This document shows positions 51,549 through 59,212 of a DNA stretch of 64,000 bases, one piece after another. The stretch spans positions 1,798,001 through 1,862,000 of the forward strand of contig NZ_CP044231.1 in NCBI RefSeq assembly GCF_008727755.1, in the 5' to 3' direction. The notes under the pieces are model-generated. The model was not told the origin of the DNA, did not search any database, and saw only the letters and a program-made list of their open reading frames with translations. Source of the stretch: Microbacterium caowuchunii (lineage in GTDB: Bacteria > Actinomycetota > Actinomycetes > Actinomycetales > Microbacteriaceae). How positions within the stretch are numbered: the first letter of the stretch is position 1; each line of letters starts with the position of its first letter. A program made the translations under genes and the position numbers.

Positions 51549-51821
51549 GTGACCATCCTGATCGACGAGCCCCGCTGGCCCGCGCACGGTCGCCTCTGGT
51601 CGCATCTGGTCAGCGACTCCGATCTCGATGAGCTGCATGCGTTCGCGGTGGCCAACGGCATCCCGCGGCGCGGCTTCGACCTGGACCACTACGACGTCCC
51701 GGATGACGCGCACGACCGCATGGTGGCTGCCGGGGCCACCCCCGTCGACGGCCACACCCTGGTGCGTGCCCTGATCGCGTCGGGGCTGCGCGTCACCGCC
51801 CGCGAACGACGCGGGCGGTGA
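51549..51821 (+). CDS. DUF4031 domain protein
   Basis: 90 residues, nearly all one DUF4031 domain: ILIDEPRWPAHGRLWSHLVSD, then ELHAFAVANGIPRRGFDLDHYDVP. The conserved Asp, Trp, His and Tyr suggest a small enzyme or nuclease-like fold, but the function is unknown. It stands between the rplU leader and the 3' end of rne, with which it converges 7 bp apart. Confidence 0.85.
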   Translation: MTILIDEPRWPAHGRLWSHLVSDSDLDELHAFAVANGIPRRGFDLDHYDVPDDAHDRMVAAGATPVDGHTLVRALIASGLRVTARERRGR

Positions 51822-51828
51822 CGCAGGC

Positions 51829-54327
51829 TCAGTCCTCGTCAGGCGTGTGCACGATCGGAGTGCCGGTGAGCGCCGCGGTGCTGACCCGACGGCGGCCGCG
51901 GCCCTGACCGGGCGCCTTCGGCTCGGGCAGAGCGCTGAGCACGGAGTCGAGCAGGAGGTCCTTCTCGGTCTTCGGCTTCGCCTCGTGCCGGGCCTTCTTG
52001 CGCTTGGGACGAGACCGCTCCTCGACCTGCTCCACGATCTCGACGGTCGCCGTGACGGCGACCTCGTCGGTCACGGCCTCGTCGGAGCTGTGGATGGTCG
52101 ATGCGGCGATCTGTGCGAGCGCGGACTTGACGCCCTCGGTGATCACATGTGCGCCGGCAGCGGGCGCCGCGGGGGCCTGCGGCTGCTGCTGCGGCTGGCG
52201 ACCCCGACGACCGCCGGCGTTGCTCCCGCCACCGTTGCCGCCGTTACCGCCGTTGCCACCGGAACGGTGCTTCACGACCGGGTCGTGGTGCACCACCACG
52301 CCGCGGCCCGCGCAGACCTCGCACGGCTCGCTGAAGGTCTCGAGGAGCCCCAGGCCGAGCTTCTTGCGCGTCATCTGGACCAGTCCGAGCGAGGTGACCT
52401 CGGCGACCTGGTGCTTCGTGCGGTCGCGACTCAGGCATTCGATGAGCCTGCGGAGCACGAGGTCGCGGTTGGACTCGAGCACCATGTCGATGAAGTCCAC
52501 GACGATGATGCCGCCGATGTCACGCAGCCGCAGCTGACGGACGATCTCCTCCGCGGCCTCGAGGTTGTTCTTGGTCACAGTCTCCTCGAGGTTGCCCCCG
52601 GAGCCGACGAACTTGCCCGTGTTCACGTCGACGACCGTCATGGCCTCGGTGCGGTCGATGACGAGCGAGCCGCCGGAAGGCAGCCAGACCTTGCGGTCCA
52701 GCGCCTTCTCGATCTGCTCCGTGATCCGGAAGTCGTCGAAGGGGTCGCCGTCGCTGTCGTAGCGCTCGACGCGCTCGAGCAGGTCCGGAGCGACGCCCGC
52801 GAGGTAGCCCTCGATCGTGCGCTGCGCATCCTCGCCCTGGATCAGCATCCGGGTGAAGTCCTCGTTGAACACGTCGCGGACGATCTTCACGAGGAGATCC
52901 GGCTCGGAGTGCAGCATCGCCGGAGCCTGCATGGTGGAGACCTGCTTGCTGATGTGGTCCCACTGCGAGGTGAGCCGCTGCACGTCGCGCGTCAGCTGCT
53001 CCTCCGTCGCGCCCTCCGCGGCCGTACGGACGATCACACCCGAGGACTCGGGGAGCACCTCTTTGAGGATGCGCTTCAGACGCGCGCGCTCGGTGTCGGG
53101 GAGCTTCCGCGAGATGCCGTTCATCGTGCCGCCGGGCACGTACACCAGGTACCGGCCGGGGAGGGAGATCTGGCTGGTCAGACGCGCACCCTTGTGTCCG
53201 ATGGGGTCCTTCGTGACCTGGACGAGCACCTTGTCGCCACTCTTGAGCGCGAGCTCGATACGGCGGGGCTGGTTGCCGGTCTCGACCGCGTCCCAGTCCA
53301 CCTCGCCGGAGTAGAGCACAGCGTTTCGCCCGCGCCCGATGTCGACGAAGGCCGCCTCCATGCTCGGCAGCACGTTCTGCACGCGACCGAGGTAGACGTT
53401 GCCGATCAGCGACGCGTCCTGATTGCGGGCCACGTAGTGCTCCACGAGGACGTTGTCCTCGAGGACGGCGATCTGGATGCGGCCGTTCTTGGAGCGGACG
53501 ACCATCACCCGGTCGACGGCCTCACGGCGCGCCAGGAACTCCGCCTCGGTGACGACCGGGCGGCGGCGGCCCGCGTCGCGCCCGTCACGGCGGCGCTGCT
53601 TCTTGGCCTCGAGGCGCGTGGATCCCTTGATCCGTTGCGGCTCGGTGATGAGTTCGACCGCCCGCTGACGCTGCGGTGCACGCTCACGTTCGCGCTCCCG
53701 CTCACGCGGTTCCGGCGCCTCGTGGGACTCCGCACGGTCCGAACCGCCACGGCGACGGCCACGACGCCGGTTGCTGCCGGAGGTGGGCGTGTCGTCCTCG
53801 TCCTCCAGCTCAGGAGCGGCGGGGGCGGGAACGAACGCCGGCGCATAGAAGTGCAGGGCCGTGGAGACCTCGGACACGAAGTTCTCCGGAAGCAGGCCCA
53901 GCGACACGGCGGTGGGCTTCTCGTCCCCCGTCTGAACCTCGGGCTCGGCGGGCTTCTCCGGCTCGGCGGGCCTCTCCGGCTCGGCGGGCTTCTCGGCCTT
54001 CTCCGGCTCGACCGGAACCTCGGGCCCCTGGGCGGCCTCCGCGTCCTCGGCAGGCTCGACCTGATCTGTCTGCTCCGCAGGTTCGGCCGGAACCTCGGGC
54101 TCCGCCTCCTGGACAGGCTCCGCCTCCTCGGCGGGCTGGACCTGATCGGCCTGCTCGGCGGGCTCGGCGGGAACCTCGGGCTCCGCGTCGTGCGCAGGCT
54201 CCGCCTCCTCGGCGGGAGCCTGGGGCTCCGTCTGCCCGGCGGGTGCCGTCGCCGTCTCGGCGTCGGGCGTCAGCGCCTCATCCAGGTCGTCACGGTTGTC
54301 GTTGCGTTCTGCGTCATCGGCTATCAC
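51829..54327 (-). CDS. rne: Ribonuclease E/G family endoribonuclease
   Basis: 832 residues. An acidic, Pro/Glu/Ala-rich disordered region (~10-180) contains imperfect repeats (EPEVPAEPAEQ-DQV-PAE). A basic stretch follows, then the S1 domain (GNVYLGRVQNVLPSMEAAFVDIGRGRNA). The catalytic DNase I-like part has VDVNTGKFVGSGGNLEETVTKNN and IIVVDFIDM with the Mg2+ Asp residues, and the Zn-link CEVCAGRG. A Gly/Asn-rich tail ends the chain. It initiates mRNA decay and processes rRNA. I take GTG 54327 (VIADDAERND); the frame further up appears untranslated. Confidence 0.93.
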   Translation of the reverse strand: MIADDAERNDNRDDLDEALTPDAETATAPAGQTEPQAPAEEAEPAHDAEPEVPAEPAEQADQVQPAEEAEPVQEAEPEVPAEPAEQTDQVEPAEDAEAAQGPEVPVEPEKAEKPAEPERPAEPEKPAEPEVQTGDEKPTAVSLGLLPENFVSEVSTALHFYAPAFVPAPAAPELEDEDDTPTSGSNRRRGRRRGGSDRAESHEAPEPRERERERERAPQRQRAVELITEPQRIKGSTRLEAKKQRRRDGRDAGRRRPVVTEAEFLARREAVDRVMVVRSKNGRIQIAVLEDNVLVEHYVARNQDASLIGNVYLGRVQNVLPSMEAAFVDIGRGRNAVLYSGEVDWDAVETGNQPRRIELALKSGDKVLVQVTKDPIGHKGARLTSQISLPGRYLVYVPGGTMNGISRKLPDTERARLKRILKEVLPESSGVIVRTAAEGATEEQLTRDVQRLTSQWDHISKQVSTMQAPAMLHSEPDLLVKIVRDVFNEDFTRMLIQGEDAQRTIEGYLAGVAPDLLERVERYDSDGDPFDDFRITEQIEKALDRKVWLPSGGSLVIDRTEAMTVVDVNTGKFVGSGGNLEETVTKNNLEAAEEIVRQLRLRDIGGIIVVDFIDMVLESNRDLVLRRLIECLSRDRTKHQVAEVTSLGLVQMTRKKLGLGLLETFSEPCEVCAGRGVVVHHDPVVKHRSGGNGGNGGNGGGSNAGGRRGRQPQQQPQAPAAPAAGAHVITEGVKSALAQIAASTIHSSDEAVTDEVAVTATVEIVEQVEERSRPKRKKARHEAKPKTEKDLLLDSVLSALPEPKAPGQGRGRRRVSTAALTGTPIVHTPDED

Positions 54328-54509
54328 CGGCGTGCTCCCAACCAGGCGACACCGCGCGTCGCCCGGCGAAATTCTCGTGCGGCGCCGCACCTGCGGTGCC
54401 GCGAACTCAGTCGGTCTGCAGCTGGCCCTCGGCTCGAGCTGCGGGGCGTTCATCGCCCGAAGTCTGCGTCGACGATCGGGCAGCGCGGCCGCTCGATACG
54501 TCGACATCC

Positions 54510-54518
54510 ATTATCGCA
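54510..54518 (-). promoter_or_regulatory. Probable rne promoter, extended -10 TGCGATAAT
   Basis: TGCGATAAT on the minus strand fits an extended -10 box. It predicts a start near 54503 and an untranslated leader of ~175 nt, in keeping with autoregulated rne genes elsewhere. The palindrome ATTCGCGAAT (54523-54532) lies just upstream. Confidence 0.5.
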
Positions 54519-54622
54519 CGTCATTCGCGAATAGCTAGGCATCTCTGCTGACCCTCGGCGCACCGACGGGCTGGACACCGTCTTTGTTCCGGTCCGACCG
54601 GCGACTCCCGGACAGGTGTCGA
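54519..54622. other. Divergent region between rne and VKOR gene
   Basis: The 310-bp gap between the start codons of rne and the VKOR gene holds the presumed rne leader on the left, then this segment, with no reading frame of merit. The only structures I see are the ATTCGCGAAT palindrome and two identical outward-facing TGCGATAAT boxes. Confidence 0.5.
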
Positions 54623-54631
54623 TGCGATAAT
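54623..54631 (+). promoter_or_regulatory. Probable VKOR-gene promoter, extended -10 TGCGATAAT
   Basis: The same 9-mer as in the divergent rne promoter, on the plus strand, with 6 nt (CCGAGA) to the ATG at 54638. This would give a leaderless transcript. Confidence 0.5.
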
Positions 54632-54637
54632 CCGAGA

Positions 54638-55240
54638 ATGGCCCTCGCACCCGTTCCCGCGCGCCGTACCGTCCTGGCAGCCTGGCTCATCGTCGCCGGG
54701 ATGATCGGGTGGTGGGCGGCGTTCTCGCTCACGATGGAGCGCTTCCACCTGCTGATGGACCCGAACGCGACGGCGGGGTGCGATTTCAGCGTGCTGGTGC
54801 AGTGCACGGCCAACCTCGAATCCGCGCAGGGCAGCGTCTTCGGCTTCCCCAACCCCATCCTGGGCCTGGCGGGATGGGTCGCGCCCATCGTCGTCGGCGT
54901 CGCGATCCTGGCCGGCGCGCGGTTCGCGCGGTGGTTCTGGGGCCTGTTCTGGGCCGGCCTCCTGTTCGCCTTCGTCTTCGTGTGCTGGCTGATCGCCCAG
55001 AGCATCTTCGTCCTCGGCACCCTCTGCCCGTGGTGCATGGTCACCTGGGCGGTGACGATCCCGACGTTCTACGCCGTCACCATCCATCTCCTGCGCGACG
55101 GGATCGTGCCCGTGGGCGAACGCGCCCGTCGCGTGGCCTCGGCTGCCCTGCCGTGGGTGCCGCTGATGGCGTTCCTCAGCTACGTCGTGATCGCGGTGCT
55201 GGCCGAAGTGCGCCTGGACGTGTTCTCCTCCCTGCTCTGA
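54638..55240 (+). CDS. Vitamin K epoxide reductase (VKOR) family protein
   Basis: 200 residues with five membrane helices. The loop cysteines are C48 and C56 (AGCDFSVLVQCTAN) and the active pair is C130-P-W-C133 (LGTLCPWCMVTW). In actinobacteria VKOR homologues re-oxidise a DsbA-like partner using menaquinone, which drives disulfide formation in exported proteins. No thioredoxin-like partner is fused or adjacent. The next operon encodes exported proteins, which might be clients, but that is inference. Confidence 0.94.
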   Translation: MALAPVPARRTVLAAWLIVAGMIGWWAAFSLTMERFHLLMDPNATAGCDFSVLVQCTANLESAQGSVFGFPNPILGLAGWVAPIVVGVAILAGARFARWFWGLFWAGLLFAFVFVCWLIAQSIFVLGTLCPWCMVTWAVTIPTFYAVTIHLLRDGIVPVGERARRVASAALPWVPLMAFLSYVVIAVLAEVRLDVFSSLL

Positions 55241-55340
55241 TCCCTCCGCTTCCTCTACCGCGGACCGCCGGTTGTCCACAAGCGCGGATCAGCGGATCCG
55301 CCGCGTGGCTACTGTGGACGCGAGCACGAGGGGGATGCCG

Positions 55341-55745
55341 ATGACGCTGGAGACGGACACGCTGGCCGCGCTGGAGGCCGCGCGCACGCGGGTGAGGGAA
55401 CAGACCGAGCGCGCACGGACCGCCGCGAGGGATGCGGCGAGGATGTCCGAGGATGTGCGCACGCTCACCCGTACTGCCCACTCCCCCGGAGGTGAGGTGT
55501 CGATCACCGCGCAGGCGAGCGGGGTGGTCGAGCGCGTGGAGCTCTCGCCGCGGGCACGGGAATGGGATGTCGCTGCGCTCTCCCGGCTCCTCACCGACAC
55601 GATCCGCGAGGCGCAGCGGTCGGCTTCGTACGCCGCCGTGGAGCGGATGACGGAGTCCCTTGGCGACGGGTCTCCCCTGGTGGCGGACATCCGTGGCCGG
55701 GTCGCGGCGCAGTACGGCACCGACCCCCGCACCGAGCTGCGTTGA
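55341..55745 (+). CDS. YbaB/EbfC family protein (first gene of the ESX-like operon)
   Basis: 134 residues. A long N-terminal helix (LAALEAARTRVREQTERARTAARDAARMSEDV) is followed by a beta part (GGEVSITAQASGVVERVELSPRA) and a C-terminal helix, the YbaB/EbfC pattern. Such proteins can bind DNA, and divergent ones occur beside WXG100 genes in actinobacteria. Codon choice: GAGGGGG then 6 nt to ATG 55341. The stop overlaps the next gene in TTGA/TGA. It may be a chaperone or substrate rather than a nucleoid protein. Confidence 0.8.
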   Translation: MTLETDTLAALEAARTRVREQTERARTAARDAARMSEDVRTLTRTAHSPGGEVSITAQASGVVERVELSPRAREWDVAALSRLLTDTIREAQRSASYAAVERMTESLGDGSPLVADIRGRVAAQYGTDPRTELR

Positions 55746-55753
55746 GCACCCTG

Positions 55754-56050
55754 ATGGACCATCTGGAAGTCACGCCCGCGCGCCTGCAGACGGCGGCTAC
55801 GGAGATCCGGCACGCGGCGAAGGCGATCGATGAGCTGGTCGCGCAGCTGGAGCAGGACGCCGCGGGCCTTCGTGCGCAGTGGGCGGGCGAGGCACACGAT
55901 GCCTTCGACACGGCGCAGGCCCGCTTCACGGAGCTCATGGCCTCGCGGACGGAGCTGGTGGGCACGATCTCCGCCGCCCTGGAGAATCTCGCCGTGGGCT
56001 ACTCCACCCTTGACCTGGAAGCGGCACGAGCATTGGGGGCGACGGCATGA
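55754..56050 (+). CDS. WXG100 family (ESAT-6-like) protein
   Basis: 98 residues of two helices around the W-x-G turn: HLEVTPARLQTAATEIRHAAKAIDELVAQLE, then LRAQWAGEAHDAFDTAQARF. Near the C-terminus YSTLD matches the YxxxD/E export signal of type VII secretion substrates. A TTG at 55742, overlapping the previous stop, would add 4 residues and is an alternative start. The next gene overlaps by ATGA. No EccC-type ATPase is in the window, so export would rely on a system encoded elsewhere. Confidence 0.9.
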   Translation: MDHLEVTPARLQTAATEIRHAAKAIDELVAQLEQDAAGLRAQWAGEAHDAFDTAQARFTELMASRTELVGTISAALENLAVGYSTLDLEAARALGATA

Positions 56051-56484
56051 TCCGACGACGTACAGGATGGCTCGCTCTCGGTGGCATGCTGGCTGCGCTC
56101 GCGCTGGGGGGCTGCTCGCAGGCGCCCGGCACGGACGACTCGTTCACGGAGCGCATCCCCGCGGCGCTCGAGCGCTCCGACCTCGGGGTCACCGAGTCAT
56201 GGGCAGACAAGGGCGTCGACGGGCTGACCACGTACCTGTCGGTCGGCGTGAGCCTCGACCGGGACGTGATCTCCGCCGGCGAGCTGCAGCAGCTCATCGC
56301 GATCGTGGTCGACGAGAACACGGTCTCCGTCCGAAATCTCCGCCTCTCCGTCGAGGACGAGGCAGGCGAGGACATCGATATCGTCCCGCTCCTGGAGCAG
56401 CTGGGGGCCGACCCGCTCGTGGGCACGTTCGTCAGCATCACGTTCGACGAGGCGACCGCCATCGCGGAGGGAGCGGCCTCATGA
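56047..56484 (+). CDS. Small exported lipoprotein
   Basis: 145 residues. RRRTGWLALGGMLAALALGGC is a lipoprotein signal with lipobox LGGC (C at ~23). The mature part (~120 residues) has ITVSVE-like beta stretches such as YLSVGVSLDRDVISAGELQQLIAIVVDENTVSVRNLRL; I do not recognise the family. It is coupled on both sides by 4-bp ATGA overlaps within the WXG100/lipase operon, so it likely sits on the membrane outer face and assists or anchors the secreted partners. Confidence 0.83.
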   Translation: MIRRRTGWLALGGMLAALALGGCSQAPGTDDSFTERIPAALERSDLGVTESWADKGVDGLTTYLSVGVSLDRDVISAGELQQLIAIVVDENTVSVRNLRLSVEDEAGEDIDIVPLLEQLGADPLVGTFVSITFDEATAIAEGAAS

Positions 56485-56804
56485 GCGGGACCGCCGCGAA
56501 CCAGCGGATCCGGCTCGACGGCGCGATCCTCTCACGTCAGGCCTCCATCCTCGGCGATGCGTCGAGGACGTTCGGGACGGTCTCCGCCCGCGTGGACGCG
56601 CCGCTGTCCGCTGACGCGTTCGGGGTCCTCTGCCAGGGGATCCTCGTGCCGGCCGTCACGACGCTGGCCGGCCGGTCACGGGAGCTGCTGGATTCCGCCC
56701 GCACCCTCAGCGACCGGATGTCGACCGCCACGGAGGCGGCCACCACGGCGTTCGCCGCGCTGGAGGACGAAGCGGTGCAGACGTTCTCGGGAGATCCCTC
56801 GTGA
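56481..56804 (+). CDS. Second WXG100-like helical protein
   Basis: 107 residues, predicted all-helical, in the size range of WXG100 and other ESX substrates. ILSRQASILGDASRTFGTVSARVDAPLS and LAGRSRELLDSARTLSDRMSTATEAATTAFAALEDEAV are two long amphipathic helices. There is no W-x-G at the turn and no YxxxD tail, so it could be the partner that lacks the signal, as CFP-10/ESAT-6 pairs also differ. It overlaps both neighbours by 4 bp. Confidence 0.75.
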   Translation: MSGTAANQRIRLDGAILSRQASILGDASRTFGTVSARVDAPLSADAFGVLCQGILVPAVTTLAGRSRELLDSARTLSDRMSTATEAATTAFAALEDEAVQTFSGDPS

Positions 56805-58336
56805 GCGCGGGCAGCGCGATCTGCGGGGAGATCCGGGGCGGCGGCTGGGCGAGCGGTCTTCCGACGAGCGGGCCGGGCGGGGATTCCTGCGCCGACATCC
56901 CGGGCATCGCCGGACTGCTTCTGGACTACGTCCGTCCGCTGCGGGACTGGTTCGATCAGCTCCTCGGGGATTCGGCCGGGGTGGCGGGATTCGCCGCGTC
57001 CTGGGAAGACTCGGAGCGGTCGTTGCTTCAGCTGCATCCCGAACTCGTCGCCGGCCGAGCGGCGCTGGCGGACCTCGACGGCCGCACGGTCCGGGCGCTC
57101 CGGGAACGCTACGAGGACCTGATCGCGCTCAGCCGGGATACCGCGGAGTGGACCGGGGCGACGGCTGCGGCACTGCGGACCGCGTCCCGCATCGTCGATG
57201 CGACGAGGTCCTTCGTCTGCGATCTCCTCGTACAGCTCTCCCGCTTCGCGGACGAGCTGTTCTCGTTCACGCTCAACCCCTTCGAAGCCGCCGACCGGGT
57301 GCGTGATTTCGCCGACGCGGCGTTCGATCTGGTGGAATCCGCCGGCCGGCTCGTCCAGGACCTGCTCGAAGCGCTGTTCGCGCTCGCCTCGCTCGTCCAG
57401 AAGCTCGTCCCGATCGTGGCGGAGGGGCTCGACCACCTGCGGGAAATCCTCGCCCAGATGGCACCGATCGTCGGGCTTCTGGGCGGACTCGCCCTCGGCG
57501 GGCTGCCCGGCGGGGTCGGCGGCCTGCTGCTCGGGGGCGCTGTCCAGAACCTCCTGCAGGGCTCCTCGGACGTGGAGGAGCTGGATCCGGACGCCCTCAG
57601 CGGAGATCGCCGGGAGGCGTGGGAGAGGTCGCAGAAGGTCACCGAGATCACGTCGCTCGCCGATCTCGTCGGGGTCAACGGCACCACGGACGGGATGGGC
57701 GGCGAGGACGCCACCGTCATCGATGTGAAGAAGGTGGTCGGTCCGGACGGCTCCGTGCACTACGTCGTGTCGCTCCCCTCGACGCAGGACTGGCAGCTGG
57801 GGGCGGACGCCGGGGCGATGAACGACCGGGATTCGAACCTGGCCCTCCTCATGGACAACCCGCTGCTGCGCAGCGCCTACGAGCGCGCCGTCCTGGAGGC
57901 GATGCAGGATGCCGGCGTCCCGGCCGGCGCGGACGTCGTGCTCACCGGGTTCAGCCAGGGCGGCATCATGGCCGCGAACCTCGCCGCCGACGGATCGTTC
58001 CCGTACAACACCGTGGGTGTCATCACCAACGGATCGCCGATCGACACCTTCGACATCCCGCCGCACATCCCGGTGTACGCGTTCCAGCACGCGAACGACC
58101 CGGTGCCGATGCTCGACGGCAGCGTCGTGGGGGGCACGCCGGCGAACGTGCACCAGATCGTCCTGCCGCCCGCGTCGGATCCCATCGCGGCGCACAACAA
58201 CGAGCTGTACACCAGCTCTGTACGCGACTGGGAGGAGCGCTACGCGACGACCCACGGCGCTCCCCCGCCCTGGCTGGACCTCTTCGGCGGTCAGGTGGTC
58301 GATCACAGCGTCTTCACGGCCGCCGAGGGCCGATGA
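56801..58336 (+). CDS. Large ESX-linked protein with C-terminal serine hydrolase (lipase-like) domain
   Basis: 511 residues. The N-terminal ~240 residues are mainly helical (DYVRPLRDWFDQLLGD, ELVAGRAALADLDGRTVRALRERYEDLIALSRD), then a Gly/Leu-rich hydrophobic stretch (~220-250). The C-terminal part has a nucleophile elbow G383-F-S385-Q-G-G, an acid candidate D433 (HANDPVP) and a His candidate H502 (VVDHSVF). This fits an alpha/beta-hydrolase lipase or cutinase. It ends the operon and starts at GTG 56801 overlapping the previous stop (GTGA). The helical front may be the export or pairing module; the substrate is unknown. Confidence 0.85.
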   Translation: MSAGSAICGEIRGGGWASGLPTSGPGGDSCADIPGIAGLLLDYVRPLRDWFDQLLGDSAGVAGFAASWEDSERSLLQLHPELVAGRAALADLDGRTVRALRERYEDLIALSRDTAEWTGATAAALRTASRIVDATRSFVCDLLVQLSRFADELFSFTLNPFEAADRVRDFADAAFDLVESAGRLVQDLLEALFALASLVQKLVPIVAEGLDHLREILAQMAPIVGLLGGLALGGLPGGVGGLLLGGAVQNLLQGSSDVEELDPDALSGDRREAWERSQKVTEITSLADLVGVNGTTDGMGGEDATVIDVKKVVGPDGSVHYVVSLPSTQDWQLGADAGAMNDRDSNLALLMDNPLLRSAYERAVLEAMQDAGVPAGADVVLTGFSQGGIMAANLAADGSFPYNTVGVITNGSPIDTFDIPPHIPVYAFQHANDPVPMLDGSVVGGTPANVHQIVLPPASDPIAAHNNELYTSSVRDWEERYATTHGAPPPWLDLFGGQVVDHSVFTAAEGR

Positions 58337-58380
58337 CGAAGGGCGCCGCGTCCGGGATCGGATGCGGCGCCCTTCGTCAG
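58335..58380. terminator. Bidirectional terminator between lipase operon and ndk
   Basis: A perfect 16-bp stem (58335-58350 with 58365-58380; TGACGAAGGGCGCCGC) around a 14-nt loop. It overlaps the last two bases of the lipase stop codon and ends 4 bp from the ndk stop. Confidence 0.9.
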
Positions 58381-58384
58381 GACG

Positions 58385-58801
58385 TCAGGAGAACCAGATG
58401 CCGAGCTCGCGCGCGGCGGACTCGGGGCTGTCGCTGCCGTGGACCAGGTTCTGCTGGACCTTCAGACCCCAGTCGCGCCCGTAGTCGCCACGGATGGTCC
58501 CGGGCGCTGCGGTCGTCGGGTCCGTGGTGCCCGCGAGGGAACGGAACCCCTCGATGACGCGGTTGCCGGCGAGGCGGATGGCGACCGACGGTCCCGACAT
58601 CATGAACTCCAGGAGCGGCTCGTAGAACGGCTTCCCCTCGTGTTCGGCGTAATGCTGCTCGAGGCGGCCGCGGTCGGGGTCGACGAGTCGGATGTCGACG
58701 AGGGCGTATCCCTTCGCCTCGATGCGGGCGAGGATCGCGCCGGTCAGGCCGCGTGCGACGCCGTCCGGCTTGACGAGGACGAGGGTTTCTTCGGTGGCCA
58801 T
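58385..58801 (-). CDS. ndk: Nucleoside diphosphate kinase
   Basis: 138 residues. It moves phosphate from ATP to NDPs through phospho-His H121 in NLVHGSDSPESA. LVLVKPDGVARGL at the start and MMSGPSVAIRL in the middle are diagnostic. Start ATG 58801; the DUF4233 gene ends 6 bp upstream and the group ileS-folC-DUF4233-ndk is one transcription unit. Confidence 0.98.
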   Translation of the reverse strand: MATEETLVLVKPDGVARGLTGAILARIEAKGYALVDIRLVDPDRGRLEQHYAEHEGKPFYEPLLEFMMSGPSVAIRLAGNRVIEGFRSLAGTTDPTTAAPGTIRGDYGRDWGLKVQQNLVHGSDSPESAARELGIWFS

Positions 58802-58807
58802 GAGGGT

Positions 58808-59212
58808 TCAGTCTCCGTTCACGAGGGGTTCCTGGGCGGCGAGGCGTGCGTTGCGCCGGTCGAGCGCCGCCCCCTTGATGGTCGCATACGCCCACATCCC
58901 GCCGAAAATGAGGGCGACCAGCAGGATGGCGGGCACGAGGAATCCGGCGAGGGCGAGGACCACCTGCATGATCCAGCCGACGGCGATCCCCCAGCGCCAG
59001 CGCACGGCGCCGCCGGTGAGGAGCATGAGCAGGGCGAAGACGGCACCGCCGACGATGCCCCACCACGGTTCGATCCCGGCCGGCAGCGCCTTCAGCCCGT
59101 AGACGACGAGGCCCGCGAGGAAGACGATGACCGACTCGAAGACGAGCACGATCTGGGCGAGGGATTCCTGTGCGCCGCGCCGGCGACGCACCCGCTGTGC
59201 GCGGTCGCTCAT
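58808..59212 (-). CDS. DUF4233 membrane protein
   Basis: 134 residues with four hydrophobic helices (~18-40, ~47-66, ~70-88, ~92-115). LAQIVLVFESVIVFLAGLVVYGLK and MLLTGGAVRWRWGIAVGWIMQ fit the DUF4233 family that follows folC in actinobacteria. Function unknown. ATG 59212 overlaps the folC stop (ATGA). Confidence 0.88.
   Translation of the reverse strand: MSDRAQRVRRRRGAQESLAQIVLVFESVIVFLAGLVVYGLKALPAGIEPWWGIVGGAVFALLMLLTGGAVRWRWGIAVGWIMQVVLALAGFLVPAILLVALIFGGMWAYATIKGAALDRRNARLAAQEPLVNGD

Noticed and set aside
53940..54250. A repeat array in the rne 5' part
   Set aside because: The repeats encode Pro/Ala/Glu-rich units of RNase E in frame. They are a protein low-complexity region and not a DNA element.
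54328..54507. A longer N-terminus for RNase E
   Set aside because: The extra residues look non-protein-like, and a strong extended -10 box at 54510-54518 would start the mRNA inside this stretch.
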